A stretch of 8,652 bases of DNA from Longimicrobium sp. Its GTDB lineage: Bacteria > Gemmatimonadota > Gemmatimonadetes > Longimicrobiales > Longimicrobiaceae. A model generated the notes under the pieces. It saw nothing but the letters and a program-made list of their open reading frames with translations. It was not told the origin of the DNA and searched no databases. Of the stretch, positions 1 through 5,935 are shown piece after piece. The stretch is from positions 1-8,652 of the forward strand of contig JAUJMI010000099.1 of NCBI GenBank assembly GCA_030446945.1, written 5' to 3'. The translations under genes were made by a program, and so were the position numbers. Within the stretch, counting starts at the first letter, position 1; each line of letters starts with the position of its first letter.

Positions 1-2323
1 GGGTGGCGCGCACCTCGGCGAATTCGGCGTCCGCGGGCAAGCACCCGTCGGCCCCGGCGCCCAGGAGCTCCCCGCGGCGGCGCGCGGCGGCGGCAACGAC
101 CCCGAGCACGGGGCCCACCCCGCCCGTCGAACGACCCTCGCGCACCAGCCCCGCCGCGTCGGTGTCCGGGAGGTCGGCGCCCAGCACCAGCGCCTGGGGG
201 GCGCCGGTGCGCAGGAGCTCGCGCAGAGCGGCGGCGCTGCCGACGGTCTCGGCGGCGTAGCCCTCGCCATGGAGGCGCGCGCAGAGCTCCAGCGCGCGCA
301 GCTCGCGGGGGTGCGCCACCGCCACGCGCCCGCCCCAGCCGTAGCCGATGCCGTGGCGCTCGCGCTGCGCGAAGACCCGGCGCAGCACGCTGACCACCAG
401 CGGGTCGAAGGCGCTGCCGGCCTGGCGCTGCAGGTCGTCCACCACGGAGCCGGCACCGGGGCGGCGCTCGGCCAGCAGCGCGGCCGCACCCCGGGCGACG
501 GCCAGGATGCGCGCCGGGAAGGGGATCTGCTCCTCCCGCAGCCCGTCGGGGAGGCCGCCGCCGTCCCAGCGCTCGCACTGGTGCGCCAGCGCCTCGCGGG
601 CGGTCTCCGGCAGCGCGACGTCGGACAGCAGCTGGAGCGTGACGCCCAGCTGGCGCCCGGCATCCCCCGCGGCGCCGTCGCGCAGCTCGCCGAGAGCGCC
701 CAGCAGGGCCGCCAGCGCGAGCGCCTCCTGCTGCGCTGGCGCCAGGCCGAGCTCGCGAGCCAGGGCCACCGCCAGCAGGCGGCGCAGGCTGCTCTCCGCG
801 TGCATCACGCTGCCCTGCCGCTCCAGGAGGCGCACCAGCACCTCCGCCAGCGCCGCGGCGGCACCCGCCATCTCCGCTTCGCCGTCGTCCTGCGGCGCGC
901 CGTATATCTCGGCGCGGATCTGGGCCAGCGGGTCGGCGGGCGCGGGGGATGGGCTGCCCTCGTACGCGAGCTGCGCAAGCTCGTCGAAGCGGACCGGCGC
1001 CGCCTCGGGCGCGTCGTCGAATGCCTCCTCCTCGGGCTCGGCTTCGGCATCCGCGAACACCGCCTCGTCCTGCGCCTGGGCTTCTACGAAGCGGGTGATG
1101 TCGTCATCCGCGCCGTCGAAGATGGACGATGCATCCTCCTCTTCGGCGCGATCCGTGTCGTCATCGGCCTGGAGCACCACGATGTCGCCGGGCGCCACTT
1201 CGTCCGCTTCCTCGGGGACCTGGTCGGGCGCGGGGTGGTGGGCGACCGGGGCGTCCTCGGCGGCGGGCTCTTCTTGCACCTCGGGATTGTCCGTGGAGGC
1301 GGCCCAGCGCTCGGCGACGTAAGGGGAGGGTGCGAGCTCGCCCGCGTCGACGCCGTCGAGGACGCCGCCGAACGGCTCGGACTCCGGCTCCGGCTCGGAT
1401 CCCGGCTCGGCGGCGAGCGGCGCGCGGTCGGCGTCCAGCTCCGCGGGGTCGGCGACCTGCACGGGCTCAGTGGCGGCGGGCTCCGGCGGCGCGGCTTCGG
1501 CCACCGGCTCCGGAAGATCTTCCGGCTGCGGCACATACGCCCTGAACGGGTGTACTGGGTCCGGCGCGGCGGAGGGCTCCTCGGCGGCGGTCTCCTCGCG
1601 GGCGGGTGCGGGCTGCGCCTCCTCGGCGCTCCCCCCGGTTACGGTCCGCACGAGCCACGAGAAGCGGCTCTTCGCCCGCGCGGGCTCAGGCTCAGGCTCG
1701 GGCTGGCGCAGGGGCTCCGGCTCGGGGGTGGGCGCGGCGGCGGGCTCGGGCCGGCGCATACGCCACGCGGGGACGGGCTCGGGCGCGGGCCCCGGGTCGG
1801 GCGTGCGGGCAGCCGGCGGCTCGGCGCGGGGCATGCGCCAGGCGGGGATCGGCTCGGGCGCGGGCGGGGCGGGCGCGGGCTCCGCGGCGGCGGCGGGCGC
1901 GGCGTCCTCTTCCTCGACGCCGGAGGCCACGATCTCGCCCTCGCCGGCTTCCGGGTCGCCGTTCTCAAGGCGCACCACGCGGCGGTAGAGCTCCATCGCC
2001 TCCGTGCGCCGGCCAGCGGCCTCCGCGATGTCGCCCAGGGCGCGCAGGGCGACGACGTTCTCGGGGTCCAACCGCACCACGTCGCGCCACACGGCGGCCG
2101 CGCGCTCGTCCTCGCCCTGGTCGGCCAGGACGCGGGCCAGCACCACCAGGCCGCTGGGATAGTCGCCGTGCCGCCGCAGCCCCTCGGTCAGCACCTGCTG
2201 CGCCTGCTTCAGCTCGCCCGCCTTGCGGTGCGCTTCGGCGAGGTGGACGAAGACGCGGCTTCCGGGGTTGCGCGCGTATTCTTCTTTGAGCTTGCGGAGC
2301 TGGCTTCGGGAGGTGTCGGCCAT
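1..2323 (-). CDS. TPR protein with degenerate HD-GYP and pseudo-receiver domains (3' end outside window)
   Basis: Read on the minus strand from ATG at 2323-2321, the frame stays open for 774 codons and runs off the left edge, so the C-terminus is missing. Residues about 22-123 form three TPR-like helical pairs. Residues about 135-480 are a Pro/Glu/Ala/Asp-rich, probably disordered linker. Residues about 500-650 follow the HD-GYP layout (ARELGL, LAALL, then ERWDGGGLPDG at 584-594, IPFPARILAVA), but the HD pair is G542-A543, the paired histidines before ERWDG are Q582-C583, and GYP reads GLP. Residues about 666-774 resemble a receiver, but the acidic pair is H671-P672, the phospho-acceptor position is G715 and the conserved Lys is A764. 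No signal peptide or membrane segment is seen, so it is probably cytoplasmic. I infer a scaffold or sensor rather than an enzyme. It is transcribed away from the EPS genes. No clear Shine-Dalgarno precedes the ATG; an in-frame GTG lies 16 codons upstream. The coding frame is sure, the function is not. Confidence 0.6.
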   Translation of the reverse strand, partial: MADTSRSQLRKLKEEYARNPGSRVFVHLAEAHRKAGELKQAQQVLTEGLRRHGDYPSGLVVLARVLADQGEDERAAAVWRDVVRLDPENVVALRALGDIAEAAGRRTEAMELYRRVVRLENGDPEAGEGEIVASGVEEEDAAPAAAAEPAPAPPAPEPIPAWRMPRAEPPAARTPDPGPAPEPVPAWRMRRPEPAAAPTPEPEPLRQPEPEPEPARAKSRFSWLVRTVTGGSAEEAQPAPAREETAAEEPSAAPDPVHPFRAYVPQPEDLPEPVAEAAPPEPAATEPVQVADPAELDADRAPLAAEPGSEPEPESEPFGGVLDGVDAGELAPSPYVAERWAASTDNPEVQEEPAAEDAPVAHHPAPDQVPEEADEVAPGDIVVLQADDDTDRAEEEDASSIFDGADDDITRFVEAQAQDEAVFADAEAEPEEEAFDDAPEAAPVRFDELAQLAYEGSPSPAPADPLAQIRAEIYGAPQDDGEAEMAGAAAALAEVLVRLLERQGSVMHAESSLRRLLAVALARELGLAPAQQEALALAALLGALGELRDGAAGDAGRQLGVTLQLLSDVALPETAREALAHQCERWDGGGLPDGLREEQIPFPARILAVARGAAALLAERRPGAGSVVDDLQRQAGSAFDPLVVSVLRRVFAQRERHGIGYGWGGRVAVAHPRELRALELCARLHGEGYAAETVGSAAALRELLRTGAPQALVLGADLPDTDAAGLVREGRSTGGVGPVLGVVAAAARRRGELLGAGADGCLPADAEFAEVRAT
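1712..1861 (-). repeat. Two tandem 25-codon repeats in the linker of the TPR/HD-GYP-like gene
   Basis: Two adjacent units encode residues 155-179 and 180-204. They share 18 of 25 residues by eye. Both start APEP(I/V)PAWRM, followed by an Arg/Pro/Ala-rich tail. They lie in an otherwise low-complexity linker, so the conserved Trp-Arg-Met core stands out. An internal duplication is the simplest reading. Confidence 0.75.
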
Positions 2324-2480
2324 GGTGGCTTCGAGGAGTGGGATGCAGAGCCGCCGGACGCACGCAGGCACCGGTCCCCACACAATCGGGCCGGAGCGCG
2401 GGTCCTGCAAGGTCTGTGAGGGCCGCCCCACCGGCCGGAGCGCACATTGAGGGCAAATCGGCCGCCAGCCGAGCGTTTTT

Positions 2481-2493
2481 GTTACACCTTAAC
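2481..2493. promoter_or_regulatory. Small AT-rich dyad upstream of the OPX promoter
   Basis: GTTA-CACCT-TAAC forms a perfect 4-bp dyad inside the only AT-rich pocket of the divergent intergenic region, beginning right after a run of five T. It lies about 12 bp upstream of the sigma-54 match. It could be an operator, a DNA-bending site or part of a promoter for either direction. The arms are short, so chance is a real possibility. Confidence 0.25.
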
Positions 2494-2504
2494 TGCTACG
2501 TGCA

Positions 2505-2520
2505 TGGCCCGCAGATTGCA
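2505..2520 (+). promoter_or_regulatory. Sigma-54 (RpoN) -24/-12 promoter for the OPX/Wzc genes
   Basis: TGGCCCGCAGATTGCA matches the sigma-54 consensus TGGCACG-N4-TTGCW with one mismatch (A to C at position 5). The invariant GG (2506-2507) and GC (2518-2519) are separated by exactly 10 bases. Transcription would start about 12 bases past the -12 element, near 2531, just ahead of the OPX gene. Sigma-54 promoters need an ATP-driven enhancer-binding activator; none is encoded in the window. Confidence 0.6.
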
Positions 2521-2534
2521 GGAAATGGGATGTT

Positions 2535-2540
2535 GAGAGG
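2535..2540 (+). promoter_or_regulatory. Shine-Dalgarno-like GAGAGG for an alternative OPX start at 2548
   Basis: GAGAGG lies 7 bases before ATG 2548, which is in frame with the OPX gene and would add 21 residues to the 2611 start. It is the best ribosome-binding match in the region and falls just downstream of the predicted sigma-54 start near 2531. It therefore competes with the 2611 start, which has the better signal peptide but no clear Shine-Dalgarno. Confidence 0.4.
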
Positions 2541-2610
2541 CAAACGAATGGTGTCTGCCCCGCGTGCCGCCTGGCATCAGCTGGTGTCGACCCGATCCAG
2601 TGAAAACCCG

Positions 2611-3234
2611 ATGAACGAAGCGATCGCCCGCGCTGCCCGGCTGGCCGCAGTCGCGCTCGCCCTGGTGTGCGCGTTCCCCGCGGGGGCGCCGGCGCAGCAG
2701 GCGTCCGCCGACCCGCTGCGCCCCGGCGACCTGATCCGGCTGAAGATCTGGCGCGAGCCGGACCTCAGCGGCGAGTTCCGGGTGGACGACGAGGGGGTGG
2801 CGATCCTGCCCCGCCTGGGGCCCACGCAGGTCGGCGGGCAGGAGCCCGCGGCGCTCACCGCGCGGCTGGTATCGGCGTACGCGGACTTCCTCCAGCACCG
2901 GTCCATCGAGGTGGTGCTCCTCCGCCGCATCCAGGTGCTGGGCGCGGTGCGCAACCCCGGGATCTACTCGGTGGAGCCCACCATGACCGTGTCGGACGCC
3001 CTGGCGCTGGCCGGGGGGACCACCTCGGAGGGAAACCCCAAGCGGATCGACCTGATCCGCGGGGGGCGGCGCCTTCCGGTGGCGCTCTCCGCCGAGACGC
3101 GCCTGGCCGCAACCTCCATCCGCTCCGGCGACCAGCTATTCGTGCCGGAGCGGAGCTGGCTGAGCCGCAACACCGGGATCGTGACCGCCGCGATCACCGG
3201 CACGGTGAGCCTGCTGATCGCGCTACTGAGCTGA
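2611..3234 (+). CDS. Short polysaccharide export (OPX / Wza-like, SLBB) protein
   Basis: This 207-residue protein is probably the periplasmic/outer-membrane component that passes EPS out of the cell. Residues 1-29 form a Sec signal peptide: n-region with R7 and R10, hydrophobic core at about 11-22, and cleavage expected after AGAPA. There is no convincing lipobox, since C20 sits in the hydrophobic core after Val. Residues about 35-105 are the Poly_export domain (LRPGDLIRLKIWREPDLSGEF, then a strand ending in ILPRLG). Residues about 107-180 are a single SLBB domain (IQVLGAVRNPGIYSVEP, SDALALAGG, GDQLFVPE). Residues 188-206 form a hydrophobic C-terminal tail. E. coli Wza is about 380 residues with more periplasmic domains, so this is a short OPX type. 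The start at 2611 is chosen for its textbook signal peptide. ATG 2548 has a better Shine-Dalgarno, but the 21 added codons are less GC-rich at third positions. The Wzc-like gene follows after 7 bp, indicating one transcript. Confidence 0.9.
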   Translation: MNEAIARAARLAAVALALVCAFPAGAPAQQASADPLRPGDLIRLKIWREPDLSGEFRVDDEGVAILPRLGPTQVGGQEPAALTARLVSAYADFLQHRSIEVVLLRRIQVLGAVRNPGIYSVEPTMTVSDALALAGGTTSEGNPKRIDLIRGGRRLPVALSAETRLAATSIRSGDQLFVPERSWLSRNTGIVTAAITGTVSLLIALLS

Positions 3235-3236
3235 GG
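3233..3236 (+). promoter_or_regulatory. Shine-Dalgarno GAGG for the Wzc-like gene
   Basis: GAGG overlaps the TGA stop of the OPX gene (3232-3234) and lies 5 bases before ATG 3242. It supports 3242 over the in-frame GTG at 3236, which has no room for a ribosome-binding site of its own. The overlap with the stop suggests translational coupling. Confidence 0.6.
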
Positions 3237-3241
3237 TGCCC

Positions 3242-5662
3242 ATGAACGAACGACTTGCGCTCCCCGGCGCCACGATCCCGCACGCCACGGCGGCCCCCGG
3301 CGTGGTGCCCCGCACCGTATGGGGCGCGCTGCGCCGGCACCGCTGGCTGATCCTCGCCTGCCTGGCGGCGGGGCTGGGGATCGGCTTCATGCTGGTGTCC
3401 CGCATCGAGCCGTCGTTCCGGGCACAGGCGTCGCTGCAGGTGAGCCCGCCGCGCCCCGGGCTGCAGAGCGCCACGCCCGCCGTCGCCGTCCTTGAAGACG
3501 ACAACATCGCCACCGACATCCTGGTGCTGCAGAGCCGCACGCTGGCCGAGGCGGTGGTGGACTCGCTACGCCTGCAGGTGACGGTGGCGAAGCCCGGCGG
3601 GGCGCGCCGCTCGTCCCTTCTCGCCGCCATGGCGGTGGGGCCGGACGTGCAGCCCGCCCGCTACCGCTTCGAGCGGCGGGAGGACCTGAGCTTCGACGTC
3701 ACCGACGCGGAGAGCGGCGCCAGCATCGGCACCTTTGCGCCGGGGGCGGAGGTCAGGATCCCCGAGGGCGAGCTGGTGCTGGCGCGCACCGCGTCGCGCA
3801 CTCCCGAGTTCGAGATCGCCATCGACTCGCGCCAGGGTGCCACCGCCGCGCTCCTCTCCGCGACGGACGTGTCGCAGCCGGACCGCAACGCCAGCGTCGT
3901 GAACATCCGGCACGAGGGGAGCGACCCCGAGCTGGTGCGCGACGTACCCAACGTGCTGGCGGCCAACTTCATCGCCATGCGGCGCGAGGTGCACAGCACC
4001 GAGGCGCGCACCACGGCGAACTTCCTGCGCGGGCAGCTGGGCACCATCAAGGCGCAGCTCACCGACGCGGAGAATCAGCTGCAGAGCTTCCGCGAGCAGG
4101 AGCAGGTGGTGGATCTGCCGGTGGAGGCGAGCACGCAGGTGGCGCGGCAGGCGCAGATGCAGGCGGACCGCGGGATGCTGGAGTCGGAGCGGGCCTCGCT
4201 GGGCGCCCTCATCAACCAGGCCCGCAACCAGACGCGCCGCCCTGGCGAGCCCTCGCCCTACCGCCAGCTGGTGGGCTTTCCGTCGCTGCTGCGCAACGAG
4301 GCCGCGTCGGAGATGCTGCGCTCGCTGACGGCGGTGGAGAGCCAGCGCGCGGAGCTGCTCACGCGGCGCAAGGAGCACGATCCGGACGTGGTGGCGCTCA
4401 CGCAGCGCGCCCAGGCGCTGGAGGGGCAGCTCGCGTCGCTGGTGACGACGTACCAGCAGGGGCTCGCCAGCCAGGTGGGCTCCATCGACCGGACGCTCGG
4501 CACTTTTGAGCGGCGCATGGACCGCATCCCCGGCAAGCAGCTGGCGTATGCGCGGCTCTCGCGGCAGACGCGGGTGCTGGAGGAGACGTACGGGCTGCTG
4601 CAGACGCGCCTCAAGGAAGCGGAGATCACGCAGGCGGTGCAGGACCCGCGCGTGAGGGTCGTGGAGGCGGCGGAGCTTCCCATCAAGCCCGTCGGCTCGC
4701 ACAAAGGGCTGCTTCTGGGGCTCACCGGCATCGCCGGGCTGCTTCTGGGGGTGGGCGCGGGGATGGTGCGCGAATACCGCGACGGCACCGTGCACAGCCG
4801 CGACGACGTGCAGGCCGCCACCGGCTTCCCCGTGCTCGGCTGGGTGCCGCGCATCGCGGAGCTCAAGGAGGCGGAGAAGCGCCCCGGCGCCCTGACGGCG
4901 GCGAAGCGGATGCTGACCTCCGGAGGCGGCACCGCGCTCGTCCCCGCGGGGGCGCTGCCGCTGCTGCCGGGCGGCGCCACCGGACCGTCGCCCGCGGCCG
5001 ACGCCTACGAGTGGCTGCACCGGAACCTGCAGTTCGCCGAGCCGGACGCGGAGGTCAAGACGCTGGTGGTGAGCAGCCCCCTTCCCGGCGACGGCAAGAG
5101 CACCAGCGCGGCGGGGCTGGCGGTGACGCTGGCCCGGCGCGGGCTCAAGGTGCTGCTGATCGACGCGGACCTGCGCCGCGGAACCCTGAGCACCCGCATC
5201 GGGTCGCGCAAGCGCGGGCTGAGCGACCTGCTGGCGGGCAACGCGTCGTTCCAGCAGGTGCTGCGCACGGTGGACGTCGGGAATGGCAACGCGCTGCATT
5301 ACATCCCCACAGGGGTCCTGCCCGCGGACTGCACGAGGCTCCTGGGCTCGGCGCGCGCGCAGGCGCTCATGGAATGGCTGCGGCAGAAGTACTATCTTGT
5401 GATCCTGGACACGCCGCCCATCAACGTCTTCGCGGACACCGCCGTGCTGGGCGGCTACGCGGACGCGGTGATGCTGGTGGCGCGGGCCGGGGTGACCCCC
5501 TTCGACGCCCTGGTGGAGTGTGCCGAGCAGTGCCGGCGGGCCCGCCTGCCGGTGCTGGGGACGCTGCTCAACGACATCGATCCCGATCGCGACCGCGAAT
5601 ACGACGCCGCCTACAAGTGGCAGTCGTACGCGCAATCGTACTACACGGCGTCGCAGGCGTAA
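3242..5662 (+). CDS. Wzc-like polysaccharide co-polymerase / bacterial tyrosine autokinase
   Basis: This 806-residue inner-membrane protein controls EPS chain length and export through tyrosine phosphorylation cycles. TM1 lies at about 34-53. The Wzz-like periplasmic domain spans about 55-485, with a long predicted coiled coil at about 255-465. A proline-containing motif (ELPIKPVG, 478-485) leads into TM2 at about 487-508. The cytoplasmic BY-kinase has Walker A at 612-621 (PLPGDGKST, K619), Walker A' at 637-647 (VLLIDADLRRG, D641/D643) and Walker B at 719-726 (LVILDTPP, D723). The C-terminal tail holds Y787, Y791, Y796, Y800 and Y801, the usual autophosphorylation cluster. Membrane and kinase parts are in one chain, as in Gram-negative Wzc. 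Two details differ from the typical family: a roughly 45-residue Gly/Pro/Ala-rich spacer (about 542-586) before the kinase, and PADCTRLL at 694-701 where many relatives have a PPNP-type segment. ATG 3242 is preferred over GTG 3236 because of its Shine-Dalgarno. Confidence 0.95.
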   Translation: MNERLALPGATIPHATAAPGVVPRTVWGALRRHRWLILACLAAGLGIGFMLVSRIEPSFRAQASLQVSPPRPGLQSATPAVAVLEDDNIATDILVLQSRTLAEAVVDSLRLQVTVAKPGGARRSSLLAAMAVGPDVQPARYRFERREDLSFDVTDAESGASIGTFAPGAEVRIPEGELVLARTASRTPEFEIAIDSRQGATAALLSATDVSQPDRNASVVNIRHEGSDPELVRDVPNVLAANFIAMRREVHSTEARTTANFLRGQLGTIKAQLTDAENQLQSFREQEQVVDLPVEASTQVARQAQMQADRGMLESERASLGALINQARNQTRRPGEPSPYRQLVGFPSLLRNEAASEMLRSLTAVESQRAELLTRRKEHDPDVVALTQRAQALEGQLASLVTTYQQGLASQVGSIDRTLGTFERRMDRIPGKQLAYARLSRQTRVLEETYGLLQTRLKEAEITQAVQDPRVRVVEAAELPIKPVGSHKGLLLGLTGIAGLLLGVGAGMVREYRDGTVHSRDDVQAATGFPVLGWVPRIAELKEAEKRPGALTAAKRMLTSGGGTALVPAGALPLLPGGATGPSPAADAYEWLHRNLQFAEPDAEVKTLVVSSPLPGDGKSTSAAGLAVTLARRGLKVLLIDADLRRGTLSTRIGSRKRGLSDLLAGNASFQQVLRTVDVGNGNALHYIPTGVLPADCTRLLGSARAQALMEWLRQKYYLVILDTPPINVFADTAVLGGYADAVMLVARAGVTPFDALVECAEQCRRARLPVLGTLLNDIDPDRDREYDAAYKWQSYAQSYYTASQA

Positions 5663-5679
5663 ACGATCCCCAGGGCACG

Positions 5680-5688
5680 CGTAATACG
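5680..5688. promoter_or_regulatory. Short palindrome CGTAATACG upstream of the second sigma-54-like element
   Basis: CGTAATACG is a perfect 9-bp odd palindrome in the gap after the Wzc-like gene. It is centred about 84 bp upstream of the start predicted from the sigma-54-like element at 5742-5757, a plausible distance for an enhancer-binding protein. It is too short to be convincing alone. Confidence 0.2.
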
Positions 5689-5741
5689 AACGGGCCAAAG
5701 TGGATCGGCTCATAATTTTACAGGGAAACACCCGCGGCAGA

Positions 5742-5757
5742 TGGTACGGAATTCGCT
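5742..5757 (+). promoter_or_regulatory. Sigma-54-like -24/-12 element before the sugar transferase gene
   Basis: TGGTACGGAATTCGCT matches TGGCACG-N4-TTGCW with two mismatches (C to T at position 4, T to C at position 13). The GG (5743-5744) and GC (5755-5756) doublets are again exactly 10 bases apart. The predicted start near 5768 would leave a leader of about 168 nt. The match is weaker than the one at 2505-2520, but its position ahead of a gene in the same locus supports it. Confidence 0.45.
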
Positions 5758-5767
5758 TAGCCCCATA

Positions 5768-5935
5768 GCAAGGACGGACGCCGGAGAGGAATCCGGCGGC
5801 AGCAGCCTGGGCGTCGTCCGGCGCCCGGGCCCGCACCCGAGAAGAGCACACCCGCCGCGAGGCGGGGCCGCAGAGCCAGGGGTCTCACGGGCGCAGCAGC
5901 CCGGCGAGACAGCCCAGCCGCCGAAGGTGAGCGAG
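5768..5935 (+). other. Hairpin-rich 5' leader of the sugar transferase gene (candidate cis-regulatory RNA)
   Basis: Four compact inverted repeats follow one another. (1) 5779-5798: CGCCGGA / TCCGGCG, 7 bp, loop GAGGAA. (2) 5805-5830: GCCTGGGCG / CGCCCGGGC, 9 bp with one G-U pair, loop of 8. (3) 5851-5866: CCCGCC / GGCGGG, 6 bp, closed by the GNRA tetraloop GCGA. (4) 5888-5903: CGGGC / GCCCG, 5 bp, loop of 6. None is followed by a U run, so they do not look like intrinsic terminators. I do not recognise a known riboswitch class. High GC makes chance stems more likely, but the packing and the GNRA loop deserve attention. Confidence 0.4.
5924..5930 (+). promoter_or_regulatory. Shine-Dalgarno AAGGTGA for the sugar transferase gene
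   Basis: AAGGTGA ends 5 bases before ATG 5936 and is a near-perfect anti-SD complement. It decides the start in favour of 5936 over the in-frame ATG at 5741, which would lie inside the sigma-54-like element and add an Arg/Pro-rich, uncharacteristic extension. Confidence 0.7.

Noticed and set aside
269..2419. 716-codon plus-strand open frame
   Set aside because: It is the exact antisense register of the minus-strand TPR/HD-GYP-like gene. Its translation is Arg/Gly/Leu-rich with no recognisable domain, as expected for a shadow in very GC-rich DNA.
2324..2460. Sigma-70 promoter for the minus-strand gene (TTGCAG and GATTGT on the minus strand, 17 bp apart)
   Set aside because: Each hexamer matches only 3 of 6 consensus bases, which is expected by chance.
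2479..2507. Sigma-70 promoter TTGTTA plus a -10 box before the OPX gene
   Set aside because: No acceptable -10 box lies 16-18 bases downstream (GCATGG-type only), whereas the sigma-54 match nearby is near-perfect.
3566..5851. 761-codon minus-strand open frame
   Set aside because: It lies opposite the Wzc-like gene, which has every family motif. The antisense product is His/Arg/Gln-rich low complexity.
5741..5935. Upstream ATG extending the sugar transferase by 65 residues
   Set aside because: The ATG overlaps the sigma-54-like element and lacks a Shine-Dalgarno. The extension is Arg/Pro/Gly-rich and unlike the family, while ATG 5936 has AAGGTGA.
5663..5935. Cyclic-di-GMP (GEMM) riboswitch or JUMPstart/ops element before the transferase
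   Set aside because: The conserved GEMM core segments and the ops GGCGGTAGC-type sequence are not present.
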